DNA of 54,541 bases from Syntrophorhabdaceae bacterium PtaU1.Bin034 (GTDB lineage Bacteria; Desulfobacterota_G; Syntrophorhabdia; Syntrophorhabdales; WCHB1-27), in the NCBI GenBank assembly GCA_002067405.1, contig MVRP01000032.1, positions 1 to 54,541 of the forward strand, given 5' to 3'. This document shows, one piece after another, positions 7,485 to 16,430 of this stretch (position 1 is the first letter of the stretch; every line of letters begins with the position of its first letter). The notes beneath the pieces are model-generated. The model was not told where the DNA came from, did not search any database, and saw only the letters and a program-made list of their open reading frames with translations. The position numbers were made by a program, and so were the translations under genes.

Positions 7485-9704
7485 TTACAGCAGCTTGTCA
7501 AGCGTGATCGGCAATTCCCGTACCCGTTTCCCCGTCGCATGGAAGACGGCGTTGGCAATTGCTGCTGCCACGCCCACTATGCCTATCTCACCCAGACCTT
7601 TTACGCCCAGGGGGTTGCCGGCTCTGTCCTGCTCTTCGACGAAGATTACCTCGATATCGCCCACGTCAGCGTTGACCGGGACGTGGTAGTCCGCCAGGTT
7701 ACGGGTCATGAAGCGACCGAAAGCGTGGTCGATCACACCCTCCTCTTCGAGTGCGGTGCCGATTCCCATCACCAGGGCGCCGAGCACCTGGCTGCGCGCC
7801 GTTTTCGGGTTAAGGATCCGGCCGAGGGCCAGGGCGCTGACAAGTCGCGCCACCCGGATGGTCCCGAGGTGCTCGTCGACCTTCACCTCCGCAAATACGG
7901 CCGAATGGGTGAAGTGTGAGAATTGCCGCACTTCCGGCGCGGGCCCGGCTGAGGCTCTCTCTTCAATGGTCCCAAGTCCGCCATGCCGCATTACCTCAAG
8001 CACGGAAACCGCACGGGACCGGTCGGCAGATGGCCGGATATGACCTTCCTCGAACACCACCTCGTCTATCGCGAGGCCCGCGAAACCAGGCGCGTCGATC
8101 TTCCGGGCAAGCCGGAATAACCTCGCCCGTATCTTCTCGCAGGCAGCCTTGACCGCTGACCCTACTGACAATGCCGTAAACGACCCGCCTTCGACCGGTG
8201 ATTTCGGCAGGGCTGAATCGCCGAGCTTGAACGTCACATTCTTGATCGGGAGCCCCAGCATCTCTGCGGCAATCTGGGTCATGATCGTGTATGTGCCGGT
8301 GCCGATATCCGCTGTGGCGCTGCCGAGCGTGAGCGTGCCGTCTGCGGTCAGTACCGCCTTCGCATCCGCCGGCACATGGAATGCGTCCCATATACCGCCG
8401 GCCATTCCCCAGCCGATGAGTATGTTACCCTCCTGCATCGATCGAGGCTCAGGGCTACGTCGTGCCCACCCGAACCTTTCTGCACCGAGCCGGTAACATG
8501 CCCGAAGTTCCTTGCTCGAGAACGGCTTGTCGTCGATCTGGTCCTTTTCGGCGTAGTTCTTCAGCCGCAATTCGATCGGGTCTATGCCGATCTTGCTCGC
8601 AAGCTCGTCCATGGCGCATTCGAGTGCGTACAACCCCCACACCGCACCCGGTGCGCGCATGTCGCCCGGTGTGCAGACGTCGAGTTGCACGGTCTTCTGG
8701 CGAAGATCGACGTTGTCGCATTGGTAGAGCAGGCCCGACCAATTAGTAACAGTCTCATTATAGTCCTCGAACCGCGAGGTCTCGGCTATTGCTTCATGGA
8801 TGACGGACTGAAGCCGACCGTCGGGGGCTGCTGCGAGGGCGACGCGCTGCCAGGTTGCGGGACGGTGGGTGAAGCCGAACATCTGCTGGCGGGTAAGCGA
8901 AACCCGGACGGACCGCTTCAACTCCCGCGCCGCCAGCACTGCAAGGAATGCCTGGTACTGGGGACGCAACCCCGAACCGAAAGCACCGCCGACGAAAGGC
9001 GAGACCACGCGCAGGTTGTCCTTGGAGATGCCGAACACGTTGCAGAGGTAGCTTTGCACGTTCTGTACTCCCTGCGTCTTGTCGTAAACCGTGAGCCCCC
9101 CATTTTCGTCCAATACTGCGGTTGTTGCGAAGAGCTCCATCGGGTTGTGATGTTCGCTGGGAGCACGATACTCGGCTTCGATGCTCACCGCTGCGTCATT
9201 CAGTGCCTTCGCGGCGTTGCCGCGCTGCCCGTGCAGCACGATGAAATCCCTGGGCGTCGGCTCGTATGCCCTACCGCGCTCCTTGTACAGGTCGGTCACG
9301 TGGGTTTCGCGCTCGTACTCAAACTGAACGAGGGACGCCGCATACCGGGCGAGCTCGAGACTGCCGGCGACGACCAGTGCAATAGGCTGGCCGTTGTACT
9401 TAATTTCATTGTTGTAAAGCGGGCGAAAGGGAGAGCCCGGAGGGGCAACCTCGTCCGTGTAGTCGCGGTCGGCCTGTCCGTGGCGCGGGCTGTTTTCGTG
9501 GGTAAATACCTGGAGCACCCCCGGCAAGCGGAGGGCAGCGGCCGCATCGATCGCCCGGATCTTCCCCCTGGCAATTGCGCTCGTGACGACCCAGCCGTAG
9601 ACAAGGTCGGGTACGTTATACTCGGCGGCGTATTTCGCACCACCCGTCACCTTGGCACGGCCGTCGATCCGGCTGACCGGTTGTCCTGTATAAGCAGTCT
9701 TCAT
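7485..9704 (-). CDS. paoC: Molybdenum-binding large subunit of PaoABC-like aldehyde oxidoreductase
   Basis: A 739-residue xanthine-oxidase-family subunit carrying molybdopterin-cytosine-dinucleotide and the active site. The N-terminal aldehyde oxidase/xanthine dehydrogenase a/b hammerhead is visible (RIDGRAKVTGGAKYAAEY), then FVGGAFGSG for cofactor binding. The C-terminal KGLGEIGIVG segment contains the catalytic glutamate (about Glu706). Length and motifs match E. coli PaoC (YagR) better than xanthine dehydrogenases, so it probably oxidises aromatic or aliphatic aldehydes to acids. Its ATG overlaps the FAD-subunit stop (ATGA), and the three subunits run in the order 2Fe-2S, FAD, Mo. No PaoD/XdhC-type insertion chaperone is adjacent. 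The block looks GC-richer than flanking genes (58-68 percent in lines I counted). Confidence 0.88.
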   Translation of the reverse strand: MKTAYTGQPVSRIDGRAKVTGGAKYAAEYNVPDLVYGWVVTSAIARGKIRAIDAAAALRLPGVLQVFTHENSPRHGQADRDYTDEVAPPGSPFRPLYNNEIKYNGQPIALVVAGSLELARYAASLVQFEYERETHVTDLYKERGRAYEPTPRDFIVLHGQRGNAAKALNDAAVSIEAEYRAPSEHHNPMELFATTAVLDENGGLTVYDKTQGVQNVQSYLCNVFGISKDNLRVVSPFVGGAFGSGLRPQYQAFLAVLAARELKRSVRVSLTRQQMFGFTHRPATWQRVALAAAPDGRLQSVIHEAIAETSRFEDYNETVTNWSGLLYQCDNVDLRQKTVQLDVCTPGDMRAPGAVWGLYALECAMDELASKIGIDPIELRLKNYAEKDQIDDKPFSSKELRACYRLGAERFGWARRSPEPRSMQEGNILIGWGMAGGIWDAFHVPADAKAVLTADGTLTLGSATADIGTGTYTIMTQIAAEMLGLPIKNVTFKLGDSALPKSPVEGGSFTALSVGSAVKAACEKIRARLFRLARKIDAPGFAGLAIDEVVFEEGHIRPSADRSRAVSVLEVMRHGGLGTIEERASAGPAPEVRQFSHFTHSAVFAEVKVDEHLGTIRVARLVSALALGRILNPKTARSQVLGALVMGIGTALEEEGVIDHAFGRFMTRNLADYHVPVNADVGDIEVIFVEEQDRAGNPLGVKGLGEIGIVGVAAAIANAVFHATGKRVRELPITLDKLL

Positions 9705-10693
9705 GACGTTCTCTCCCCAAAAGCAGCGACGCTCAAGGCGCGCACGACGGCCCGCCGTGCGAGTTCGAGCTTGAAGCTATTGTAGCCGAAACCCTTTGCG
9801 CCCCGAAGCAGTTCGTCCGCGACCCGCCCGAAGGCATCGACAGTTGCTTTTTGGCCGCTGAGGGACGCTTCTGCCTGCCGGTTGCGCCACGGCTTGTGCG
9901 CGACACCGCCCAACGCGAGCCGCATCTCCTTCACCGTCTCACCCTCCATCTCGAGGACAGTGGCAACCGAAACCAGCGCGAAGGCGTATGATGCCCGGTC
10001 GCGGACCTTGAGATAACAGTGATGTTCCGCGAAGCCTTTCGCCGGTAGATCGATGGCCGTGATTATCTCGCCTGCCTCCAGGTTCGTATCGATGTGCGGT
10101 GTGTCGCCGGGCAGGCGATGGAACTCCTCGAAGGGGATGAGACGTTCACCGCCGGGGCCCTCAGCATGGACGACCGCCTCCAATACGGCCAGGGCAACGC
10201 ACATATCGGACGGATGCGTGGCGATGCAATGGGAGCTCGTTCCCAGGATAGCGTGGGAGCGGTTGTATCCGGCGATTGCGGAGCAGCCGCTTTGGGGCTC
10301 GCGTTTGTTGCACGGGGTGGCCGTGTCGTAGAAGTAGGAGCATCGGGTCCGCTGCAACAGGTTGCCGCCCACTGTCGCCGTGTTGCGAAGCTGCGGCGAA
10401 GCCCCTGCCAGGATTGCCTTTGACAGCAGCGGGTAGCTCCTCCGGACTTCTTCATCATAGGCAACATCGGTGTTCGTGACGAGCGCTCCCAGCCGCAGAC
10501 CTCCCTCTTTTGTTGCCCCGATTTCTTTCAACGGGGCATGGGTAATATCTATCAGCCTGCTCGGCCGCTCGACGTTCTCCTTCATCAAGTCGATCAGGTT
10601 CGTTCCGCCGGCTATGAGCTTGCTGCCCGATGATGCGACCTCGCGCACCGCGGTCGCAATATCGTCGGCCCGGAGGTAGGTAAAGCGGTTCAT
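9701..10693 (-). CDS. paoB: FAD (and 4Fe-4S) subunit of PaoABC-like aldehyde oxidoreductase
   Basis: A 330-residue FAD-binding subunit of the molybdenum hydroxylase. The FAD motif IAGGTNLIDLMK is near residue 30. The extra segment typical of PaoB and 4-hydroxybenzoyl-CoA reductase beta subunits carries four cysteines (RTRC, PCNK, SGC, SHC), which bind a [4Fe-4S] cluster in PaoB. KVRDRASYAFALVSVA follows, as in YagS. The start is set at the ATG at 10693, which overlaps the stop of the 2Fe-2S gene and gives MNRFTYLRADD, aligned with the E. coli start; an in-frame start at 10708 would lie inside the upstream gene. It passes electrons from the 2Fe-2S centres to FAD and an unknown acceptor. Confidence 0.88.
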   Translation of the reverse strand: MNRFTYLRADDIATAVREVASSGSKLIAGGTNLIDLMKENVERPSRLIDITHAPLKEIGATKEGGLRLGALVTNTDVAYDEEVRRSYPLLSKAILAGASPQLRNTATVGGNLLQRTRCSYFYDTATPCNKREPQSGCSAIAGYNRSHAILGTSSHCIATHPSDMCVALAVLEAVVHAEGPGGERLIPFEEFHRLPGDTPHIDTNLEAGEIITAIDLPAKGFAEHHCYLKVRDRASYAFALVSVATVLEMEGETVKEMRLALGGVAHKPWRNRQAEASLSGQKATVDAFGRVADELLRGAKGFGYNSFKLELARRAVVRALSVAAFGERTS

Positions 10694-11217
10694 TGTCCAT
10701 CTCCCCATTCCTTTGTCTTCATTACGTGCTCAATGGCAGCGACGATGTTGGGGTAAGCCCCGCAGCGACAGATGTTCCCGCTCATCAACTCGCGGATATC
10801 GTCCGGCGATTCTGCCCTGCCTTCCCGGAGCAATCCGAAGGCGGAACAGATCTGCCCCGGTGTGCAATACCCGCACTGGAAGCCGTCATATTCGATGAAA
10901 GCCTCCTGTAGTGGGTGAAGTACCTCTCCTTCGGCAAGCCCTTCTATGGTCGTCACCTCTGCTCCGTCCTGCATGATCGCCAGGGTCAGGCAGGAGTTAA
11001 CGCGCCTCTCATTCACTAGGACCGTGCAGGCCCCGCACTGACCGTGGTCGCACCCTTTCTTCGTCCCGGTCAGATCGAGGTGATCGCGAAGGAGATCGAG
11101 CAGCGTCGTCCAGGGCTCGACGTCTATCCGCTTGAGCGTGCCGTTGACCTTGAGCGTGATCCTGCTTTTCGTGGCCGGTGTTTCCAGACCCGTCTCGACC
11201 TTCGGATTGCTATTCAT
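10690..11217 (-). CDS. paoA: 2Fe-2S subunit of PaoABC-like aldehyde oxidoreductase, without Tat signal
   Basis: A 175-residue subunit with two [2Fe-2S] clusters. The plant-ferredoxin-type ligands are in CDHGQCGACTVLVN with a later Cys in NSCLT; the helical second cluster is in CGYCTPGQIC and NICRCGAYPNI. The ATG at 11217 is preceded by GGAGT at a good distance. An upstream in-frame start (11319) has no such support. E. coli PaoA carries a twin-arginine signal that exports the trimer; none is present here, so this complex is predicted to be cytoplasmic. First gene of the three-gene operon; the start region lies about 170 bp from the hydrolase stop. Confidence 0.88.
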   Translation of the reverse strand: MNSNPKVETGLETPATKSRITLKVNGTLKRIDVEPWTTLLDLLRDHLDLTGTKKGCDHGQCGACTVLVNERRVNSCLTLAIMQDGAEVTTIEGLAEGEVLHPLQEAFIEYDGFQCGYCTPGQICSAFGLLREGRAESPDDIRELMSGNICRCGAYPNIVAAIEHVMKTKEWGDGQ

Positions 11218-11385
11218 GCTCACTCCTTGTTCGCCCTGCTGTATGGCAAAAACAGGGCCGCAATGACGGCCACTATTGAGCCGATCGCCGAAACGGCTCT
11301 CCATGCGGCCTTTGCTCATCGAACTCCTACCCCGGGAAGTGTGGGTGACTGATTGGGCCGCCTTGGGGCTGACGTCGGTGTTTGG

Positions 11386-12234
11386 CTATGCCGCTTTCTG
11401 CGCCCGCTGCTCCTTCTGCTGAAAGAAGTTCAGGAGATCGGCGTTGACCTGATCTTTGAGGGTCGTGCACATGCCATGGGGAGCACCCGGATAGACCTTA
11501 AGCGTCGCGTTCTTGACGATCTTTGCCGCGAGCATCGCAGAAGCGCCGATCGGTACTATCTGGTCGTCATCACCGTGGAGGAAGAGCGTCGGCACATCGA
11601 TCTTCTTAAGATCCTCCGTGAGGTCGGTCTCGGAAAACGCCTTGACGCAAAAGTAGGACGCGGGCATCCCCGCCATCATCCCCTGAAGCCAGAAGGACTC
11701 GCGGACGCCTTCCGAGACTTTTGCTCCCTGGCGGTTGTACCCGTAGAATAGCACACTGAGGTCCTTCCAGAACTGAGAACGGTCGGCAAGTACCGCTGCC
11801 CGTATCTGGTCGAACGCCTCGATCGGCGTCCCGCCGGGATTGGACGGGGTCTTCAGCATGAGTGGCGGGACCGCGCCGATGAGAACGACCTTGGCCACCC
11901 GTTTTGTGCCATGACGTCCAATGTAACGAACCACTTCTCCACCGCCGGTAGAGTGACCCACATGGATCGCCTGTTTCAGGTCGAGCGCTTCCACAAGGGC
12001 GGCAAGGTCGTCGGCATAGGTGTCCATATCGTTGCCGTTCCAAGGTTGGCTCGACCGGCCGTGACCCCGGCGGTCATGGGCTATACAGCGGTAGCCCCGA
12101 CTGGCCAGAAAGAACATCTGATCCTCGAAGGCGTCGGCAGAGAGCGGCCAACCGTGGCTGAAGACAACGGGCTGCCCGGTGCCCCAGTCCTTGTAGTAGA
12201 TTTGCGTGCCGTCGTTTACGGTAGTTGTGGGCAT
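11386..12234 (-). CDS. Alpha/beta hydrolase of the non-heme haloperoxidase/arylesterase type
   Basis: A 282-residue alpha/beta hydrolase. The nucleophile elbow GHSTGG places Ser95, the acid is in the HGDDDQIVP segment (about Asp224) and His253 is in PGAPHGMC. The N-terminal oxyanion motif [10 protein letters not shown] is typical of cofactor-free chloroperoxidase/esterases. These act as esterases and can make peracids as a side reaction; the natural substrate is unknown. There is no signal peptide. A strong AGGAGG precedes the ATG. It lies on the same strand as the aldehyde oxidoreductase genes, about 170 bp upstream of them, and shares their high GC, so both may have been acquired together. 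Confidence 0.88.
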   Translation of the reverse strand: MPTTTVNDGTQIYYKDWGTGQPVVFSHGWPLSADAFEDQMFFLASRGYRCIAHDRRGHGRSSQPWNGNDMDTYADDLAALVEALDLKQAIHVGHSTGGGEVVRYIGRHGTKRVAKVVLIGAVPPLMLKTPSNPGGTPIEAFDQIRAAVLADRSQFWKDLSVLFYGYNRQGAKVSEGVRESFWLQGMMAGMPASYFCVKAFSETDLTEDLKKIDVPTLFLHGDDDQIVPIGASAMLAAKIVKNATLKVYPGAPHGMCTTLKDQVNADLLNFFQQKEQRAQKAA

Positions 12235-12652
12235 ATGGTACCTCCTTTCTTCTTTTGCGGGAAGGCATGGATTTCTTTAGGTCTTCGTTTAACTGGTCCC
12301 CAGCGCAATGTTTGCCGGGCGTTGTTCATCGAGCACTTTCTTATTGGTAGAATAAAATCATGGATGGATACGTTGTCAACAAAGCCGGATCAGGGGACGC
12401 AGCAGGACGCGGGACGGAACAAAAAAAATTACGAACAATCCTGAAATGTCGTGGATTTTTGATGTGGCTTGACGGCGCTGCCGAGAGGAAAAGTCAAGAC
12501 GGGATTGCAATAATTTGCAAGGGTATCGCGTCCGGGCTGAGGATTTTCGTGAAATCGTGAGTTCAGCCCGGTACACGTGAAAACGCCATTGCAGGAAGCC
12601 GTTGAGGAATCGCAGGTGCAGAAGATCATTTTCGATCTGTGAGATCGCGAGA
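12235..12652. other. Intergenic region between hydrolase and UspA genes
   Basis: No convincing gene. A 66-codon plus-strand frame (12360-12560) has a TAGAAT box 6 nt before its ATG but no recognisable protein features and a weak -35, so I do not call it. The promoter of the hydrolase gene should lie here but is not obvious. Confidence 0.4.
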
Positions 12653-13099
12653 TCACCGGACGATCAGAACCGAGGATTTTGCTCCCTTCACAACGTTCTT
12701 TGTAACGCTGCCAACAAAGTATTTTGCCAGACCTGTTCTGCCAAGGGGTGAGATCACGATGAGGTCAATTCCCTTTTTTTCCTGAACTTCTATGATTTGT
12801 TCAGCGGGAACGCCCCTCCTTACTTCGGTCACAACCTCAACATTTTTGGCCTGAGGAAACTTCTCCAACTGCTGCTGGAGACTTTGCTTCGCCCCTGAGT
12901 ATATATTATCTTCCACCTGGCGCATGAGCTCATCGCTGAGACAATAATCCGCGCCGCAGGCATGAATATCCTCATGAATGACGTGCAGAAGGTAAAGTTT
13001 TGCCTTGTACTGTTGCGCGATGTCGAGCGCCTCGGCGAACGCTTTGTCTGAATGCTCCGAGAAATCGGTTGGAACAAGAATACTTGCCGGCTTAAGCAT
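12653..13099 (-). CDS. Universal stress protein, UspA family
   Basis: A 148-residue single-domain Usp. It starts MLKPASILVPTDFSEHSDKA (strand 1 and the nucleotide-binding Asp). The C-terminal ATP-loop region has SPLGRTGLAKYFVGSVT, close to the G-2x-G-9x-G(S/T) signature of the ATP-binding MJ0577 type; the first glycine position is Pro-Leu-Gly here. Usp proteins help survival in stress and growth arrest; no specific partner is shown. AGGGGGT precedes the ATG. Probably monocistronic. Confidence 0.93.
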   Translation of the reverse strand: MLKPASILVPTDFSEHSDKAFAEALDIAQQYKAKLYLLHVIHEDIHACGADYCLSDELMRQVEDNIYSGAKQSLQQQLEKFPQAKNVEVVTEVRRGVPAEQIIEVQEKKGIDLIVISPLGRTGLAKYFVGSVTKNVVKGAKSSVLIVR

Positions 13100-13233
13100 T
13101 TTATAACCCCCTTATGAATGAACTTGAACTTCTTTCTATTCTTCACGATATGTAATTCCCGGCCCAGCTTTTGTCAACCAACAAGGAAAGTTGCAAGCTG
13201 CCCGAGATACCTTTTCTAACAACGGAAGCAATA

Positions 13234-13258
13234 CTGGCGCCCCCGCATTGGGCGCCAG
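13234..13258 (-). terminator. Hairpin downstream of the exported-protein gene
   Basis: A 9-bp perfect stem: CTGGCGCCC (13234-13242) with GGGCGCCAG (13250-13258), 7-nt loop, about 32 nt past the stop at 13290. The tract after it on the minus strand (TATTGCTTCC) is only weakly U-rich. Confidence 0.55.
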
Positions 13259-13289
13259 AGGTTTTCTGTTTTGATACGTCATAACGGGG

Positions 13290-14180
13290 TTATTGCGTAT
13301 ACGGAGGCTCGCCCTGGATTGACTGAACCAGCTTGAGAGCGTTCGAGACCTGCTCCCTGGTCCCTCTGAAAACAAGCCATACTCCCCCTTCCGCACCGCT
13401 GACACCCCCTGCGCTGGACTGAAAGGCAGTCGCCCCCGTCAGCATTTTTATGGCCTCCAGTTCTGTCACAATTTCTCCGGTCACGAGCCACATGGAGGGA
13501 ATACGGTGACCGGGAAACAGCGATGACCCGGGGCCGGCGGGGACAGGCAACGATTCCACCGGTTCACGCATCTTCAATGTCAGATCCACTATGTCCCCTG
13601 CAACCAACTTCTCAAGGCCGACCGGGATGACGAGGTGCGCCTTGCGTGCCACGATGAAGGGCATGGTGATTCCCGTTGTTCCTCCTGAGGGATCGAGGAT
13701 ATTGATTGCCGCCATCTTGTTCTTGTAGTCCAGGGCATTCGCCCCCTTGATGACCACGTCGCCCGCTTTCAGCTTCTTCACGGCATCGGCAAGGGGTATA
13801 TCGACTACCTTGCCTTTCTCCAGAATTATGTGGTTAACAGGTTTCACCGGGGGCAGTCTCTTGGCCGCCTTCTCGGGTTCAATTCTTCCCGTCACAAATG
13901 CTGCATGATCGGCCTTCTGTCCGGTGATCTCCTCTGCCACGTAGGCATTGGTTGTCCCCTTGATGATAATGACCATACCGCTTGCAAGGGCATTTTTGAC
14001 GATCGGCATCTGTGCCACAGCCTTGCCGATCAGCCTCTTGGATTCGGCTACCGTCAGAATCGCTCCGCTCTGGACAATGTTAGCCGGTTCCGCTGCTGTC
14101 AGCACCCCGGCGGAGACCCATTGAAGGAGCAGAACAGCCACAAGTACAAAAAGTGTTTTTTCCGCGTTACGATTGACCAT
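13290..14180 (-). CDS. Exported protein of unknown function
   Basis: A 296-residue protein. The N-terminal signal peptide (positive MVNRNAEK, hydrophobic 9-29, cleavage likely after TAA near residue 30) sends it to the periplasm or outside. The mature part shows segments with related wording: KNALASGMVIIIKGTTNAYVAEE, VVIKGANALDYKNK and GGVWLVFRGTREQ, suggesting an alpha/beta protein binding a small ligand. Glycine-rich SGGTTGITMPFIVARKAHLVIP is probably the best conserved core. I do not recognise the family. GGAGG lies upstream of the ATG; a hairpin follows. It appears to be a single-gene unit. Confidence 0.8.
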   Translation of the reverse strand: MVNRNAEKTLFVLVAVLLLQWVSAGVLTAAEPANIVQSGAILTVAESKRLIGKAVAQMPIVKNALASGMVIIIKGTTNAYVAEEITGQKADHAAFVTGRIEPEKAAKRLPPVKPVNHIILEKGKVVDIPLADAVKKLKAGDVVIKGANALDYKNKMAAINILDPSGGTTGITMPFIVARKAHLVIPVGLEKLVAGDIVDLTLKMREPVESLPVPAGPGSSLFPGHRIPSMWLVTGEIVTELEAIKMLTGATAFQSSAGGVSGAEGGVWLVFRGTREQVSNALKLVQSIQGEPPYTQ

Positions 14181-14601
14181 GATTTATCCTCCCGGTTGTT
14201 TTGAACTGCTTTGAGATTACCGCTAAAATCGTCCTTGTTGGCTCTTTTTCCGTGTTTATTACGATTCTTTACCATGCCGAAAATTAAAGTCAAGCAAAAT
14301 GTTCCGCGGGACCATTAAGCTTAGGAGTAAAGCAGTCGTGGGTCGAGCATCTGAATAGTATCCTCATTAAAACCTTTCCTTGCTGCATCAGACCGGTGTC
14401 ACCTTTCTGTCTCTCGGAAGAAGAAAGTTTTTTCTTAAGCCGAGGGCTTTTGAAACACGCGGCCCTGGTCCGGCAATCGGCGAGGCAACGGGTGCGATCA
14501 GGTGACGGCCCTATAGTGCTTAAGAAACAGTGGCGGAGCGCGATACTACTACTGTGCAGCCCTGACGGCAAGAACCAAAAGCAGGAGGCCTGGTCGACAA
14601 T
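14181..14601. other. Intergenic region with nothing recognised
   Basis: This lies between two divergent genes. I see no conserved RNA, no palindromic operator and no ORF with protein-like features. A purine-rich AGGAGG is at about 14582-14587, 14 nt before the ATG of the lipoprotein frame. Confidence 0.4.
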
Positions 14602-16091
14602 ATGACACGTTATATCGCGTTCCTCTGTTTCTGCATTATGTTCCTCACCGGTTGCGGAGGGGCATCCGGCGGCAGTTCCGGTGTGGAGGACGACATCTCT
14701 GCGGTTGAGCAGAACCTGCTGCCGGCAGTAATAGAAACAGGTACTGAGCCCCAGGCATGTCACTTCAGGAGAGAATGGATTACTACCTCGTTCCCGGTGT
14801 GAGTATTGCCCTCATAAACAACGGACAGATCGAATGGGCCAGGGGCTTCGGCGTGGCCGGGTCGGGCGGCGCAGTTCCGGTCACCGCTGACTCCGTCTTT
14901 CAGGCGGCGTCTATCAGCAAGACTTTTGCCGCCGCTGCCGTCATGCTTATGGACCAATCGGACCTGATCGACGTAGACCACGAAGTCAACAGCTATCTCA
15001 CCTCCTGGAAGATACCCGACAATCAATACACCGCGAGCCAAAAGGTGCTCGTACGCCATCTTCTCTCTCATACCGGCGGAACGACGGTAAGCGGTTTTAC
15101 GGGCTACAGGTATGACGAGTCCGTTCCCGCGCTGCTCCAGATCCTCGACGGCCTCCCTCCGGCAAACAGCCAGGCAATAAGGGTGGAGGCAGTCCCGGGT
15201 TCCCGGTGGAACTACTCGGGCGGGGGCACGGAGATCCTCCACCTCCTCGTTCAGGAGGTATCGGGCATGACCTACAGGCAGTATCTGAACGACTATATCC
15301 TGCGGCCGCTCAACATGATGTCGAGCGACCCCTTGCAGCCCCTGTTGGGTCCGCTTCTGTCGCGTGCTGTTTCCGGTCATGATGCCTACGGCACGACGTA
15401 TCCGGGCAGGTGGTACACCTATCCCGAGTTGGGCGCCGCAGGCCTGTGGACCACGCCGTCGGACCTTGCCAGGTTTGCCCTGAGCATCCAGTCATCGGCC
15501 CTCGGCCGTACCGGGAACCTCCTCTCTCCCCAAACGGTAAACACGATGCTCACCTCACAGACAAGCATAGATGGGGAGATGAACCAGGGCCTGGGGTTCA
15601 TGCTCGAGGGCAACATGTTCGAACATTCGGGATCGAACCTCGGGTTCAAGACCCTGCTCGTGGCATACCGCGATCGCGGCCAGGGTGCGGCAATAATGAC
15701 GAACGGCGACAACGGCACTGACCTGATCAACGAGATTATGAGAAGCATATCCAGGGTATATGGATGGCCCGATTTTAAGCCCGAAGAGCAGACATTGGCT
15801 TCGGTGCCTGAGGCAACCCTCAACTCCTATACCGGCCGGTACCGGCAGAACGGCGGTACGCCCGTGTTCCGGATAGGACGGACGGGAACCGGTCTGACGC
15901 TCCTCTTCGAAGGACACAGCGGCGTGGCTTTCACTCTTTATCCCGTGGCGACCGATAGGTTCCTCGTGCGGTGCAGCTCGCTTACAGGGAGCATTACATT
16001 CACTACGGATAGCGAAGGCACCGTGACGGGATTTCAGTTCACACCGAAATCAGGAAGCGGCGGTATCGCGGCGACGAAGCTACCTGCTTAA
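14602..16091 (+). pseudogene. Lipoprotein serine hydrolase (beta-lactamase/class C family) with a frameshift near 14750
   Basis: Two overlapping frames together make one protein. The first (14602-14802) gives a lipoprotein signal MTRYIAFLCFCIMFLTGCGG (lipobox LTGC) and the sequence SAVEQNLLPAVIETGTEPQ. The second (open from 14757 to 16091, 444 residues) continues with SLQERMDYYLVPGVSIALI. The family normally has these in one frame, so a single-base indel between about 14700 and 14790 is likely. The catalytic part is otherwise intact: SxxK as SISK near residue 52 of the second frame and the Tyr motif YSG in WNYSGGG. These enzymes act as esterases or D-Ala-D-Ala peptidases outside the cell. It is either a real pseudogene, a sequencing error, or a leaderless-signal cytoplasmic version starting at 14757. 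Confidence 0.7.
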
Positions 16092-16430
16092 GCAGGCATT
16101 CGCACCGGCCGATAAGAGGCAGGTGATGAAAGACGATCGGTAAAAAGAGTTCGGCATGAATGAATATGGCACACCTTGGTTAGTCTTGTGCTGTTTTCTC
16201 GCTTGCACTCTTGCCTGCTGCCCAGACGGAAAGAATGACGAACGGCTCTTTCAGGAAGTACCGGTTGTCTTTGTGCTGACACCTTCATCCTATTTTCATG
16301 GCGGCGTGTGATCGACCCTGTCGATATGACCGTTGCACCAAAATTGCTTTCATCTTAAATCCACCATGTGGTACAAAACTACTGTCGACGAAAACTACTG
16401 TCGACCACAGAACTTTCAAGGGAGGCATTC
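16092..16430. other. Intergenic region upstream of the flavoprotein gene, with tandem repeat
   Basis: No gene is seen. It contains the palindrome ACCATGTGGT (16363-16372) directly followed by two copies of AAAACTACTGTCGAC. These may be binding sites for a regulator of the flavoprotein gene. Confidence 0.45.
16375..16405. repeat. 15-bp tandem repeat AAAACTACTGTCGAC, two copies
   Basis: Exact copies at 16375-16389 and 16391-16405 (16-bp period), ending 25 nt before the flavoprotein start codon. Each contains the palindrome GTCGAC. The position is compatible with an operator or mRNA leader; the role is unproven. Confidence 0.7.

Noticed and set aside
8376..9785. Plus-strand open frame of 469 codons inside the aldehyde oxidoreductase large-subunit gene
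   Set aside because: High GC opens the opposite strand; the minus-strand protein is a full PaoC-like subunit and the plus-strand product has no recognisable feature.
12360..12560. Small plus-strand ORF with a TAGAAT box just before its ATG
   Set aside because: No -35 box of quality, no protein-like pattern and an overlapping minus-strand frame of similar length; not enough support.
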